Shown here: positions 55,777 through 64,000 of the stretch, piece by piece | Numbering within the stretch: position 1 is the first letter of the stretch | How the letters are laid out: the number at the start of each line of letters is the position of its first letter | DNA from: CAWHYG01 sp963833505 | GTDB taxonomy: Bacteria; Eisenbacteria; RBG-16-71-46; CAIMUX01 | Direction of reading: 5' to 3' | Length of the DNA stretch: 64,000 nt | Assembly (NCBI GenBank): GCA_963833505.1 | Contig: CAWHYG010000006.1 | Coordinates: 248,001 to 312,000, forward strand | Position numbers and translations under genes: made by a program | Notes under the pieces: model-generated | Seen by the model: only the letters and a program-made list of their open reading frames with translations | Told to the model about the DNA's origin: nothing | The model's database searches: none

Positions 55777-58203
55777 ATGACCGGCAAGAAGAGCCCCGAG
55801 GATCGCGGCCGCCCTTCCACGACGGTTCGGCAGCATCCGGCGCCCCGCGGCGCCGTGGCGTCCCGGCGGAATACCCTGCGTCCGGCCGGAAACGGCTGGC
55901 TTTTGATCCTCGGAGTTCTCGTCGTGGTCGCGCTCTTGAGGCTGGGCGCCGTCCTGGCGTTCGGAACCAACCCGCTCTTGATCCGTCCGGTGCTCGAGGA
56001 TGCCGCCTATCAATCGCGCGTCATCGAGATCCACTCGGGAATCCTGGGCTCCACGACGCTCCCACGGGGCTCCGCCCTCTATCCGCTTCTCTGCAGCTCG
56101 ATCCCCGGCATCGCCCAGGGCGGGAGCCGCCCGCTGGGCGTCGCTCAGGCCCTGATGGAAGGCCTGACCGCGCTGGTCCTCATGCTCTGGATCCGCCGCC
56201 GATGGGGACTCAAGCCCGCGCTGGCGGCCGGGCTGCTCTACGGGCTCGATCCTCTCGGGGCGTTCTTCGCCGCCCGCTTTTCTCCGGTGACTCCGGCCGT
56301 CCTGGCCTTCGTGGGCGCTCTCTGGCTGCTTGATCGGGGCCTGGGCCGGAGAGGTCTCGGGTCCGCGGCGCTCTTCGGATTCGTCAGCCTGCTCGGGTTC
56401 CTGCTGCTTCCCCTTCCCTTCGCCGGCCTTGCGCTCCTCTGGGGCTACGCGGTCTTCACGCTCCACTCCGTGGCTCTCGGCGGGGACGCCGGCCGGAAAT
56501 CCGGCCCGCCGCCTGCCTCTGCGTCCGGAGCCGAAGACGCGCGCGCCGGCGCCGCCGGAGGCCCCAGACCGGCTTCCGCCGCCCGAGGGCGCATCCCGAT
56601 CCGGGGGTGGGCCGAGATGCTCCTTCCGATCGCTCTCATCCTGGCGGTTTCCGCGGCTCTCGCGTTGAAGAACTCGACCCTGCACGACGGAGGGCCGGTG
56701 CTGGCCTGGGGCGGGGGTCCCGCGATCGATCACGCCTTCAATCCGGAAACAGGCGGCACGCCGCGCGCTTTGACACCGCCGACCTGGGCACCGGAAAGCT
56801 CCCTGGCCTCGGAGACCTGGGAGAATCTGGGCCACGAAGGAACGCACTACGACATCTACCGCTATTACCTGTCCCGCGGCCTCAAGCGCGCCATCGGCAA
56901 TCCCCTCGCCACGATCGGCGTGCTTCTGGCCAAGGGGATCGAGACCCTCGAGGCCTGGCCCGTGCCGGATGATCTCTCCGCCGGCTTCCTGGCCGGCCGC
57001 TCGGCGCGCCTGTTTTCCTATCTCAGTGTGAGCTTCGCCGTCCTCCTGGCGCTGGCGGCGGCCGGCTTCATGCTGGTGAAAGGCGACCGGACCTGGCGGA
57101 TCCTGACCCTCGGGCTGATCGCGGTGGCGTTCGCTTCGCTCTTCGGCATGACCTCGGCCGCATCCCGCCAGGCCGCGATTCCGCTGCTGGCCGCGCTCGG
57201 CGCCGCCTGGATCACGGGCGCCGGAGGGCGGTCCGCTCTCCGGCTCCGCCGCGCCTCCGTCGTTCCTCTGGGGGCGGCGCTGGTGTTATCCCTCCTGTTC
57301 GGACTCATCTCGCCGGCCGCCCGGTTGCGGAACCGAGCCGAGGATCTCCGACTCCTGGCCAGCCAGTTCGGAGAGGACAACCGGCAGGCTGTGCCCCTGC
57401 TGGAAGAGGCGGTGCGCATCAACCCCCGCGACCTCGATGCCCGGGTCGCGCTCGCTGCCGGCTATCAGAGGGACGGGCTGATGGACGCGGCCCTGGACCA
57501 GCTCAAGCAGGGATTCCAGATCGATTCCACCCACGTGGGGGTCCTGTTCGCCCTCTCCTCGCTGCAAGAGAAGCGGGGAAACAAGGACGTGGCCCGCAGG
57601 GAAATGGCGCGCCTGGTCCAGCTTCATCCCACGAATCCTCTGTACCTGAACGAGCTCGGGCTGCTCCTGGCCGACAATGGAGACATGGCCGGAGCCCAGG
57701 ACGCGCTCACGCGGGCGCTGGCGCTGAAGCCGGATTACGAGGTGGCCCAGCGGAACCTCCAGACGCTCTCGAGCTACCAGCAGCAACTCGAAAACATGCT
57801 GGTTCCAGCCGACATGCGGCTTGCCCCCACGGACTCGACCCAGGCGCTCTTCGCCGATGCCGGCGCGGCGCTGGAGCGGGAGGACTGGAGCCGGGCGGAC
57901 AGCCTGATCCGGCTCTCCGAACGAGCCCGACCGAACTTCGTCCAGCCTCATTGGCTGCGCGCCGGATACTGGGCACGGAAGGGGTCGATCGACCGCGCGA
58001 TTTCCGAGCTCGAGATCTGCTGTCGGCTTGCGCCCGGCCGGCCCATGGTCGTGCAGCAGCTCGCCACGCTTTACCACCAGACCGGCCGCGGGCAGGAGAT
58101 CGAGCCTCTGCTTCGCGCCTCGCTGGAGGCGGCGGCGGGCGATTCGGTGCGGGTCAAGTCCTTCCAGGCCATGCTCGCCGAATTGAACAAGAACAAGCCT
58201 TGA
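55777..58203 (+). CDS. Membrane protein with GT39-like N-terminus and C-terminal TPR
   Basis: 808 residues. After a basic start there are about ten membrane helices (roughly 40-530), with a first loop ending LVLEDAAYQSRVIEIHS-like sequence that is reminiscent of GT-C enzymes without a clear DE/DD pair. An Ala/Gly/Pro-rich cytoplasmic loop sits near 245-275. The C-terminal 260 residues are TPR repeats (NPRDLDARVALAAGYQRDGL and later units). It ends the plus-strand cluster, 13 bases from the convergent phosphodiesterase gene. Catalytic role is unproven; a scaffold role is possible. Confidence 0.75.
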   Translation: MTGKKSPEDRGRPSTTVRQHPAPRGAVASRRNTLRPAGNGWLLILGVLVVVALLRLGAVLAFGTNPLLIRPVLEDAAYQSRVIEIHSGILGSTTLPRGSALYPLLCSSIPGIAQGGSRPLGVAQALMEGLTALVLMLWIRRRWGLKPALAAGLLYGLDPLGAFFAARFSPVTPAVLAFVGALWLLDRGLGRRGLGSAALFGFVSLLGFLLLPLPFAGLALLWGYAVFTLHSVALGGDAGRKSGPPPASASGAEDARAGAAGGPRPASAARGRIPIRGWAEMLLPIALILAVSAALALKNSTLHDGGPVLAWGGGPAIDHAFNPETGGTPRALTPPTWAPESSLASETWENLGHEGTHYDIYRYYLSRGLKRAIGNPLATIGVLLAKGIETLEAWPVPDDLSAGFLAGRSARLFSYLSVSFAVLLALAAAGFMLVKGDRTWRILTLGLIAVAFASLFGMTSAASRQAAIPLLAALGAAWITGAGGRSALRLRRASVVPLGAALVLSLLFGLISPAARLRNRAEDLRLLASQFGEDNRQAVPLLEEAVRINPRDLDARVALAAGYQRDGLMDAALDQLKQGFQIDSTHVGVLFALSSLQEKRGNKDVARREMARLVQLHPTNPLYLNELGLLLADNGDMAGAQDALTRALALKPDYEVAQRNLQTLSSYQQQLENMLVPADMRLAPTDSTQALFADAGAALEREDWSRADSLIRLSERARPNFVQPHWLRAGYWARKGSIDRAISELEICCRLAPGRPMVVQQLATLYHQTGRGQEIEPLLRASLEAAAGDSVRVKSFQAMLAELNKNKP

Positions 58204-58216
58204 GCGGGCGGGCCGA

Positions 58217-59830
58217 TCAACCCCCGACGTAGGGGATGTTCTTGAGCGAGCTCTTTTCCTCGGGGGTCAGGACCCGGTTCTCTTCCGGCAAGACGCCCTT
58301 CATCTGCAGAGGGCGCTTCTTCAGGTACACGGACTGGATCGCGCCCTCCATGAGCTTGCCGTCGAAATCCGTATAGATCGGGAGCCCGAGCAGGTAGAGA
58401 CAGGTCGGGGCCACGTCCACGAGGTTGAACGGACGATCCAGGTGGCCGGTCCGCGACCCCGGCCCGCGAAGCATGTAGAGCCCGTTCATGCGGTGCCATC
58501 CGGAAAGGGTGCTCGTCACCGGCCCGTAGGCGGGCAGCTTGTATCCCGTGTCGGCGTCCCCCCAGGCGATGTAGTAGGAGTAAGTGGGCAGGACGGTCAG
58601 GTTCGGACCCTTTTCCGCCTGCTTCCCCTTGAAGACCTCCTCCGACGGATAGATCGCTTCGACCGGCTTCTTCCCCGTCTCGGGATCGACCTCCGCCGCG
58701 AGCGCGGCCGACAGCCTGGCGCGGAGCGCGGCCCGATCCGCGTCGTTGCGCGTTCCGCCGGGATCGCGGCCCGGTTCCCGGATATAAAGCCGGGCGGCGT
58801 CGGTGCGATCGAGGGAGAAGATGTCCCCCGCTTCGTTCGGGGCGAACCGGGAAGCCGGGGCATGGAGCCAGTCGCCCACGCGAAGCTCGCGCCGCATCGG
58901 TCCGAAACCATGATCGGAAAGCACCAGCACCCAGGTGCCGGGCCGGATCATGGCGAGAAGCTGGCCCAGGATGCGGTCCTGGTCGATCCAGTACCGGTGC
59001 ATGCAGTCGCCGAACTGCGCCGCCTTCGCCTGGTCATACTGCGGACTCTCTGGATCGGAGAACTTCCAGAACAGGTGCTGCACGCGGTCGGTCCCGGTAA
59101 AGACGACCCAGAAGAGATCGTAGTCGTTCTCGGAGTAGAGCTGCTTGACCAGCTCCCAGCATTTGTCCCGGGACGCGCAGATATGATCGAAAATCTGCTG
59201 CTCCTCGCCGTCCGGGATCTTCATCTCCATCGAGTCGAGGATGTATCCCATCTTGTTGCACCGATCCTCCAGCGCCTGCGGATAGGCATAGCCGACCGTG
59301 TCGAGGTGCGGGAAGCCCCCCACCATGACGCCGTCGACCTCGTCGGGCGGATCGGTCATCGGAATGTTGACGATGGCGACCCTCTTGCCGGTGCCCTTGA
59401 GCATGTTCCAGATCGGGGGGGATCGCCGGCTCTTCGCCGTCTCGGTCACGATCACGTTCTGTCCGGGAAGGCGGCGCTGAAAGTCGAAGATGCCGTGGCG
59501 CCCGGGATTGACGCCCGTCACGGCCGAAGTCCAGGCCGGAGGCGAGAGATAGGGAATGACCGAGGTCATCGTGCCCCAGGCGGCGCCGTCCCGGAACGCC
59601 TTGAGATTGGGCAGGTCCCCATGCTCGATCCAGGGCTCGAGGAGGTCCCAGGTGGCTCCGTCGAACCCGACCACGAAGAGCTTGTCCCCTCCCTTCCGCC
59701 CGCAGCCCGCGTTCAACGCGACCAGGAGAGCCAGGGTGGTGAGCGTGATCTCCGACCACCGCGCCGGGCCGGCGGCACGGCCGGTTCGAACCGATCGATC
59801 CAGAATTCGGGCGCGGACCAGAGAGGCCAC
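58217..59830 (-). CDS. AlkP-superfamily phosphodiesterase/pyrophosphatase lipoprotein
   Basis: 537 residues. The lipobox LNAGC (Cys43) is followed by the type I phosphodiesterase/nucleotide pyrophosphatase fold: VVGFDGATWDLL (metal Asp), SPPAWTSAVTGVNPGRHG (Ser/Thr nucleophile region), FTGTDRVQHLFW and LVLSDHGFGPM (further Asp/His metal ligands). It is probably periplasmic and could act on lipid-linked or nucleotide substrates. Its place at the end of the glycosylation cluster suggests envelope work, by inference. The GTG at 59830 is chosen because GGAGG lies 8 bases upstream. Confidence 0.88.
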   Translation of the reverse strand: MASLVRARILDRSVRTGRAAGPARWSEITLTTLALLVALNAGCGRKGGDKLFVVGFDGATWDLLEPWIEHGDLPNLKAFRDGAAWGTMTSVIPYLSPPAWTSAVTGVNPGRHGIFDFQRRLPGQNVIVTETAKSRRSPPIWNMLKGTGKRVAIVNIPMTDPPDEVDGVMVGGFPHLDTVGYAYPQALEDRCNKMGYILDSMEMKIPDGEEQQIFDHICASRDKCWELVKQLYSENDYDLFWVVFTGTDRVQHLFWKFSDPESPQYDQAKAAQFGDCMHRYWIDQDRILGQLLAMIRPGTWVLVLSDHGFGPMRRELRVGDWLHAPASRFAPNEAGDIFSLDRTDAARLYIREPGRDPGGTRNDADRAALRARLSAALAAEVDPETGKKPVEAIYPSEEVFKGKQAEKGPNLTVLPTYSYYIAWGDADTGYKLPAYGPVTSTLSGWHRMNGLYMLRGPGSRTGHLDRPFNLVDVAPTCLYLLGLPIYTDFDGKLMEGAIQSVYLKKRPLQMKGVLPEENRVLTPEEKSSLKNIPYVGG

Positions 59831-60110
59831 CTCGTTTTCCTCCGAAGTGAGCGGCCATCCCGGCGCCGGGCGTTCCCCAGCCCGGGCCCGAGAGCGGCCA
59901 GCCCGCATGATTCGTGATCGCCCGCCGGCGGGGCACCAGGGATGCCCGGAAGGCACAGGCGCGCGCAGCCCGCAGAGGCAGGCCAGCTTCGCGCAGTATG
60001 TCGAGGAATGAGGGCCAGCGCAACGCAGTCATGGCGGGCCGATCGGCTGCCGCAGCCACTCCAGGCCCTGGTCCCCCGCGGCGCCGGCGCCAGGGCCCCT
60101 GGCAGGCGTG
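59831..60110. other. Intergenic stretch with no gene
   Basis: A gap between the phosphodiesterase start and the terminator of the next minus-strand gene. Contains short GC palindromes (for example CCAGGGCCCCTGG near 60090) but no supported gene, RNA or promoter. Confidence 0.5.
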
Positions 60111-60144
60111 AAAAGAGGGCGGGAGCCTTTCGGAACCCGCCCTC
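60111..60144 (-). terminator. Intrinsic terminator of the six-cysteine secreted protein gene
   Basis: On the minus strand GAGGGCGGG and CCCGCCCTC form a 9-bp stem with a 12-base loop, followed by TTTT. It lies 33 bases behind the stop at 60177. Confidence 0.72.
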
Positions 60145-60176
60145 GTAAGGCGATCTGACGATGTCCGGGGATCAGA

Positions 60177-61064
60177 CTAGCGGTACTGATTCTTGATCTG
60201 GCCCCAAGACTTGACCTCGACCGGAACCACGACGCAAGGATTGGGCGAACAAAGCGTGTTCGGACCCATCCACTGCCCCTGGCAACCAGCCTGGGTCGTG
60301 ATCGTGCAGACCTGATTGATGCAGCACGCACCCGTGACTGCCTTGCAGGGATTCGGATCGCAAGCGCCACCCACGAACGAACCGCCAGCATTCTGGCAGT
60401 CGGTCGGGGTCAGCAGCTGGCAAGAGCCGTCCGGGAAGCAGCAGGCGCCTGTGCCCACGAATCCCGGGCACGCCGTCTGACCGGGCTCGTTGAAGCCCAA
60501 CGTGCCGTAGCCGGCGATCGGATCCAAGATACCCGGCTTCTCATCGTCCACGAAGTAACCGCCCTGCTCGGGATGAGCGATGAGCGAGAACAGCGTGGGC
60601 ACGCCGTAGTAGTTGTACCCGGCAAACCAGTAGATCTCGGTCATGAGACCCGTCTGAGCGACGTTCCACAGGACCGAATCCCCGGTGTCGTTTGCCGGCC
60701 AGCCGTTCATGGCTAGCTCGAAGTCCGCGCAGACACCGTAACCACGGACGACCGTCCCGTTGCCGTCGCCGTACTGATCGTCATAGCTGACGCCAAACGT
60801 CAGTCCCAGCAGACGCGGGCTGCTGCCCTTCGGGAACGCCGCGTAGACCTTCCAGACCTGAAGGTTGTCAGGGCTGGAATTGTCGATCTGCGTGACGGCA
60901 CCGAGACAGGAGTCCGGCGGGGTGCCCAGACCGCAGCACGATGGCTGTGTTGTGTAAGTCAGATTGGCGTTATGCAGAAAGATCGTTCCGCCTGCGTTGG
61001 GACCGGCCAGAGCGACCGTCCCGACGAAGGCCAGAGCTGCAATCGCCAGTAGAAACTTCTTCAT
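60177..61064 (-). CDS. Secreted protein with two C-terminal six-cysteine modules
   Basis: 295 residues. The signal peptide MKKFLLAIAALAFVGTVALA is clear. A domain of about 175 residues with shared features of the protein at 62895-63860 follows (GVSYDDQYGDGNG, NGWPANDTGDSV). Two repeats of the pattern GACC-x2-3-(G)xC-x6-8-C-x6-9-C-x3-4-C end the protein. AAGGAGG lies 9 bases before the ATG at 61064. Likely an abundant surface or extracellular protein; activity unknown. Confidence 0.82.
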   Translation of the reverse strand: MKKFLLAIAALAFVGTVALAGPNAGGTIFLHNANLTYTTQPSCCGLGTPPDSCLGAVTQIDNSSPDNLQVWKVYAAFPKGSSPRLLGLTFGVSYDDQYGDGNGTVVRGYGVCADFELAMNGWPANDTGDSVLWNVAQTGLMTEIYWFAGYNYYGVPTLFSLIAHPEQGGYFVDDEKPGILDPIAGYGTLGFNEPGQTACPGFVGTGACCFPDGSCQLLTPTDCQNAGGSFVGGACDPNPCKAVTGACCINQVCTITTQAGCQGQWMGPNTLCSPNPCVVVPVEVKSWGQIKNQYR

Positions 61065-61245
61065 TGTCTCGAACCTCCTTGGACTATATCTGCCAAGCCG
61101 TGTTGTCATGCACTCTGGAACCAACCCTCTCCGTGAGGAGAGCCGTTCCATCCGCCCACCCAACCACCCGATTCCGAGGATTCCCAGTTCACGGAGGTTG
61201 AAACAGCTACCAAGACACCAGACAAAACTCTGATCCCGCACGCCC

Positions 61246-61806
61246 CTACTTCAGGGTGCAGGAGTGCTTCGGTGAATAGGCCCCTGCAAAGATGGACAGG
61301 TCTCCGACGTTGATGACGCCGTTATTGTCATAGTCATGGCACTCATCCAGCGTCCGGAAATCCGCGAGGTCGGACAGGTTGACCTGGCCGTCCGCAGCGC
61401 TGCCGTCCCAGTCCGGGCTCTTGCAGTTGTTGTAGGTCCGGATGACGTCGCCCGAGGCTGTCACCACGCAGGCGCCGCTGTTCTGGTTGCAGCCGCCGCC
61501 CCGGATGGTGATGACGCACTGGCCGGAGCCATTCGTCGTTCCCGTGGGGACGTCGGTGGTGCACTCATGAATGCCGGTGCCGAAGGCAATGACGACCGGA
61601 ATGTTCGGAATCGGGTTGTTGTCCGTGTTCCGCACCGTGACGGTGTAGATCGTCGCAGTGATCGGGGTCGGGCTATCCGGGCAGATGATCATTCCGTTCA
61701 GACCATCGGCCGGAACCACCGAGCACTTCGTCGGATCGGGCACGGTGGCCATGGCGACGGATGAACAGAGTGCAAGCACAAATAGGGCGGAGAGTAGCTT
61801 CTTCAT
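61246..61806 (-). CDS. Small secreted protein with Ig-like body and dockerin-like tail
   Basis: 186 residues. Signal peptide MKKLLSALFVLALCSSVAMA, an Ig-like region with invasin/bacterial-Ig character (YTVTVRNTDNNPIPNIPVVI), and a C-terminal pair of calcium-loop repeats (DWDGSAADGQVNLSDLADF and DYDNNGVINVGDLSIFAGAY), the dockerin type I pattern. The next minus-strand gene begins 182 bases downstream. GGAGG precedes the ATG. The dockerin tail would bind a cohesin partner or simply stabilise the fold; no cohesin is seen here. Confidence 0.82.
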   Translation of the reverse strand: MKKLLSALFVLALCSSVAMATVPDPTKCSVVPADGLNGMIICPDSPTPITATIYTVTVRNTDNNPIPNIPVVIAFGTGIHECTTDVPTGTTNGSGQCVITIRGGGCNQNSGACVVTASGDVIRTYNNCKSPDWDGSAADGQVNLSDLADFRTLDECHDYDNNGVINVGDLSIFAGAYSPKHSCTLK

Positions 61807-61972
61807 CAGGGTTGACCTCCCAGGTAAGCTGTTGATCCAAAGATGAACGGATCGCTCTTGAGGATTTCCATAGTTTGTTTCGAACCATGTTCGAGTCTGT
61901 CGAGCCAGGAAGGCGACTGTTTCCAGGACACCCCCTTTCCCACAAACTCCACTACTGGCTTGCACATAATTG
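61807..61972. other. Long leader of the dockerin-like gene
   Basis: About 160 bases between a probable promoter and the ATG at 61806. Relatively AT-rich with no reading frame. I see no riboswitch class that I can name. Confidence 0.4.
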
Positions 61973-62002
61973 ATAGTAGCACCAACGATGGAGCAAGATC
62001 AA
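61973..62002 (-). promoter_or_regulatory. Possible promoter of the dockerin-like gene
   Basis: On the minus strand TTGATC (62002-61997), an 18-base spacer and TACTAT (61978-61973). It lies in an AT-rich patch. From here to the tRNA at 62257 I see nothing further except the palindrome AATTGACTCAATT at 62201-62213. Confidence 0.4.
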
Positions 62003-62256
62003 CCTCTTTTCCGTGCTCGCCGAATCGTTTTCGCAAGCCCGTCCGCCCATCCCCGTAATCGGTCCGTCGATCGGGCGGACCCAGCGAAAAAGAGCAAGAT
62101 CTTTCATCGCAGGAGGATGGAGGCCGCCGCGAGCGAGATTGTTGCAATATGAAACACAACAACTCGGCGACGGCGCTTCCTGGTAGAGATTGAGACTTTG
62201 AATTGACTCAATTGTGGCAGGACCCTGTGGCACGAGAGGATCGGACCGTCTGTAAC

Positions 62257-62332
62257 TGGTGGGCGAAACAGGACTCGAACCTGTGACCCCCTGCTTGTAA
62301 GGCAGGTGCTCTGACCACTGAGCTATTCGCCC
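62257..62332 (-). tRNA. tRNA-Val (anticodon UAC), CCA encoded
   Basis: 76 bases read on the minus strand. Acceptor GGGCGAA pairs with TTCGCCC, followed by discriminator A and an encoded CCA. The D-arm GCTC..GAGC, anticodon stem CCTGC/GCAGG with loop CTTACAA (anticodon TAC at 62299-62297) and T-arm with GGTTCGAGTCC are all regular. Confidence 0.95.
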
Positions 62333-62413
62333 CTCGGACCCTCGCCTTCGGCAGGATCCCGGCTGGGACCGGATGTTGCCGACGTTCCACCGATGGAAAC
62401 GAAATCGGCGATC

Positions 62414-62719
62414 TCAGGATGGACTCGAAGAACCCGTTTCTTCCCGCCCCTTCGGCCGCGCAATCAAGGACCAGGGAATCAGCACAAGGTACCCGCCGAG
62501 CAGCAGAAACGGCGCAACCGTAATGTCGCCAAGGGCAAGCAGCCCGAATCCCAGAACGATCGCCAGGATCCCGGAGCCGAAGAGGACCCAGTTCTTACGG
62601 GTGAACCGGAGGGTCTGATGGCTGGCCTGGGTCCGAAGAGCATCGACGGACCTGGCCGGCGCCTTGCGGACGCCTCCCGGCCGGTCCGATTTCCGATCCG
62701 CGCGCCGCCGTTCCGCCAT
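62414..62719 (-). CDS. DUF3098 small membrane protein
   Basis: 101 residues. A basic N-terminus is followed by RKNWVLFGSGILAIVLGFGL and a second hydrophobic segment (TVAPFLLLGGYLVLIPWSLI), the two-helix DUF3098 pattern typical of FCB bacteria. Function unknown. It lies 82 bases upstream of tRNA-Val on the same strand. Confidence 0.82.
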   Translation of the reverse strand: MAERRRADRKSDRPGGVRKAPARSVDALRTQASHQTLRFTRKNWVLFGSGILAIVLGFGLLALGDITVAPFLLLGGYLVLIPWSLIARPKGREETGSSSPS

Positions 62720-62894
62720 TCCTCAATCTCCTTTGATTCTGTCCGCTACCCCAGGCGCCGTTTTTCCGTTCGCATCGGCGCCCGGGGCGTTGCACCCGGG
62801 ATCGACATACTCCGGCGGCCCTGCAAAGGTCCCTCCGCGAGGCGGAGGAAGCCCGGACATCGAACCGGGCTGCGGCCCTGAGCATGCCGTCGGG

Positions 62895-63860
62895 TCACCG
62901 GGACCTCCGAGCCGAACCGGTCGAGTCGGCGCGGGCGGAGCTGTCCGGGGCGGCGCCGGACGCACCAAGGGGTCCGGGTTTGGGGCATGGGATCGAATCG
63001 CAGCGAACCACCTCGCCCAGAAAGACACCTCCGCGCTTCACGCAGTCCACACCAGTGAGCTGTTCGCAGCCGGATGGCAGGCAGCACGCGCCCCGGACCG
63101 CCAGGACTCCGCAAGGGGCGTGGCTGCACTTGCTCGCGTTGCCGAGAAAGGTGCCGCCGAACGACGCGCACTGGCCCTCAGAAAGCGTGTAGCATCCGTT
63201 CTCCACGCAGCACACGCCCAACGGCTCCGGATGTCCGGGCTCGGGCAAGGTTCCGTTCTCGCCAAAGCCGATCCGGCCGAAACCGGTGACCGACTCGACG
63301 CGGGGGTCGACGTCGGAGTTGGCGAACTGTCCCCCCATGTTCGGAAGCGGATTCGGCGTCAACTCGAAGAAGCCGAGGCCGGTCGCCGACAAGACGAACC
63401 AGTAGACGGGAATGAGGCTCCCGTTCCGGGCCTCGTGATTGACGACGCTGTCGCCTCCGCCCGAATGGGGCCACCCGTTGGTGGGAAACTCCGGCCCCCC
63501 GTCGGTGCAGGCTCCGTACGAATAGAGGTGGACGGTAGGGCTGTAGCGGATGCCGAAAGTGACCGCCTTCATCTCGGACGCGGTGTCGGACGCGAACGCC
63601 GCGTAGCAGAGGACGACCCGGGGCACACCGTCCGCCGGAAGGCGCGTGCGCGCCTCCGACCACTTCACCAGGTCGCCCCGGCGGCAGACGTCGACCGTGT
63701 CGGGCACCCAGGCCTGGGAGCTGGCCGCGTGCAGGATCAGCACGCCGCCGCCGTTCGTCGGATGGCCCTCCCCCATCGCGAGGCCCGTGAACGCGGCGCC
63801 CAGAAGGAGCGCCGCCAAGGTCACGATGAACGACCTTCGCGCCGTGCGATCCGCTTTCAT
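62895..63860 (-). CDS. Secreted protein with two six-cysteine modules, paralogue of 60177-61064
   Basis: 321 residues. The signal peptide covers about 1-30 (FIVTLAALLLGAAFTGLAMG). The body parallels the 60177 protein (GIRYSPTVHLYSYGACTDGG, TNGWPHSGGGDSVVNHEA, then a GFGRIGFGENG stretch). Two six-cysteine modules follow (GVCCVENGCYTLSEGQC and GACCLPSGCEQLTGVDC), then a Gly/Ala/Ser/Asp tail. AGAGGAG stands rather far (about 13 bases) before the ATG. The rest of the window to 64000 is upstream sequence with no gene seen. Confidence 0.82.
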   Translation of the reverse strand: MKADRTARRSFIVTLAALLLGAAFTGLAMGEGHPTNGGGVLILHAASSQAWVPDTVDVCRRGDLVKWSEARTRLPADGVPRVVLCYAAFASDTASEMKAVTFGIRYSPTVHLYSYGACTDGGPEFPTNGWPHSGGGDSVVNHEARNGSLIPVYWFVLSATGLGFFELTPNPLPNMGGQFANSDVDPRVESVTGFGRIGFGENGTLPEPGHPEPLGVCCVENGCYTLSEGQCASFGGTFLGNASKCSHAPCGVLAVRGACCLPSGCEQLTGVDCVKRGGVFLGEVVRCDSIPCPKPGPLGASGAAPDSSARADSTGSARRSR

Positions 63861-64000
63861 TTCCGTGGGTCCGCTCCTCTCCGACCGGCGGCGAAGCCCC
63901 TAACGACGGAGCGCCAGTCGAGCGCGATCATGCTCCTCCAAAGACCGCGAGAATACATGATGGCCGTCGCCCCGAGCCACGAAGAAAAGGGACTGGCAAC

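Overview
The window is very GC-rich and gene-dense, and it reads like a chromosome segment of an uncultured bacterium of the FCB side of the tree. A Candidatus Eisenbacteria-like lineage is my best guess, not proven. The grounds are several large secreted proteins ending in a FlgD-like/T9SS-style C-terminal sandwich, C25 (gingipain) and C10 (streptopain) proteases, a DUF3098 protein, beta-propeller surface proteins, and an ordinary bacterial core (ybeY, phoH, aspS, clpB, a PtsN-like protein, tRNA-Val).

Layout. 1-9.4 kb, minus strand: a lipoprotein/LysM/phoH/7TM-HD/ybeY/CBS operon (the classic ybeZ-ybeY-ybeX core enlarged), then NYN-LOTUS protein, aspS, VanZ-like protein and a PTS EIIA protein. 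9.5-12.6 kb: a TPR-GAF-sigma54 activator split by what looks like a single-base frameshift. 12.6-19.6 kb: a small secreted protein under a near-consensus promoter, a GGDEF diguanylate cyclase, and an RND efflux pair. 19.8-32.3 kb is the accessory, mobile-rich part: an IS3 element, a 42-bp minisatellite (about 15 units) with a decayed satellite array, a toxin-antitoxin-SecB-like chaperone (TAC) operon, a tandem pair of seven-bladed RCC1-like secreted proteins of which one is broken by an IS256-family element, an ISL3-family transposase with no visible start, and a complete-looking group II intron. The intron sits against the Shine-Dalgarno sequence of a C10 protease/beta-helix fusion gene (32.3-35.6 kb).

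35.7-47.3 kb: clpB, a giant gingipain-like protease, a DUF971 protein carrying an in-frame 24-bp repeat expansion, a UbiA prenyltransferase, a membrane protein and a double-parvulin lipoprotein. 47.5-58.2 kb is one plus-strand run of eight genes (GT2, SDR, DegT aminotransferase with a frameshift, SMR-type carrier, methyltransferase, GT39, TMTC-like membrane-TPR protein, second membrane-TPR protein). Its gene content mirrors the Arn logic: build an amino sugar, load it on polyprenyl phosphate, flip it, transfer it outside. 58.2-64 kb: an AlkP-superfamily lipoprotein, three small secreted proteins (two with a repeated six-cysteine module, one with a dockerin-like tail), tRNA-Val(UAC) and a DUF3098 protein.

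Themes. Adjacent genes are often translationally coupled (ATGA, TGATG, GTGA overlaps). Two genes look frameshifted by one base, which may be real decay or assembly error. The most notable systems are the TAC operon, the intron lodged between promoter and gene of the C10 protease, the Arn-like cassette, and the minisatellite with its diverged outlier.
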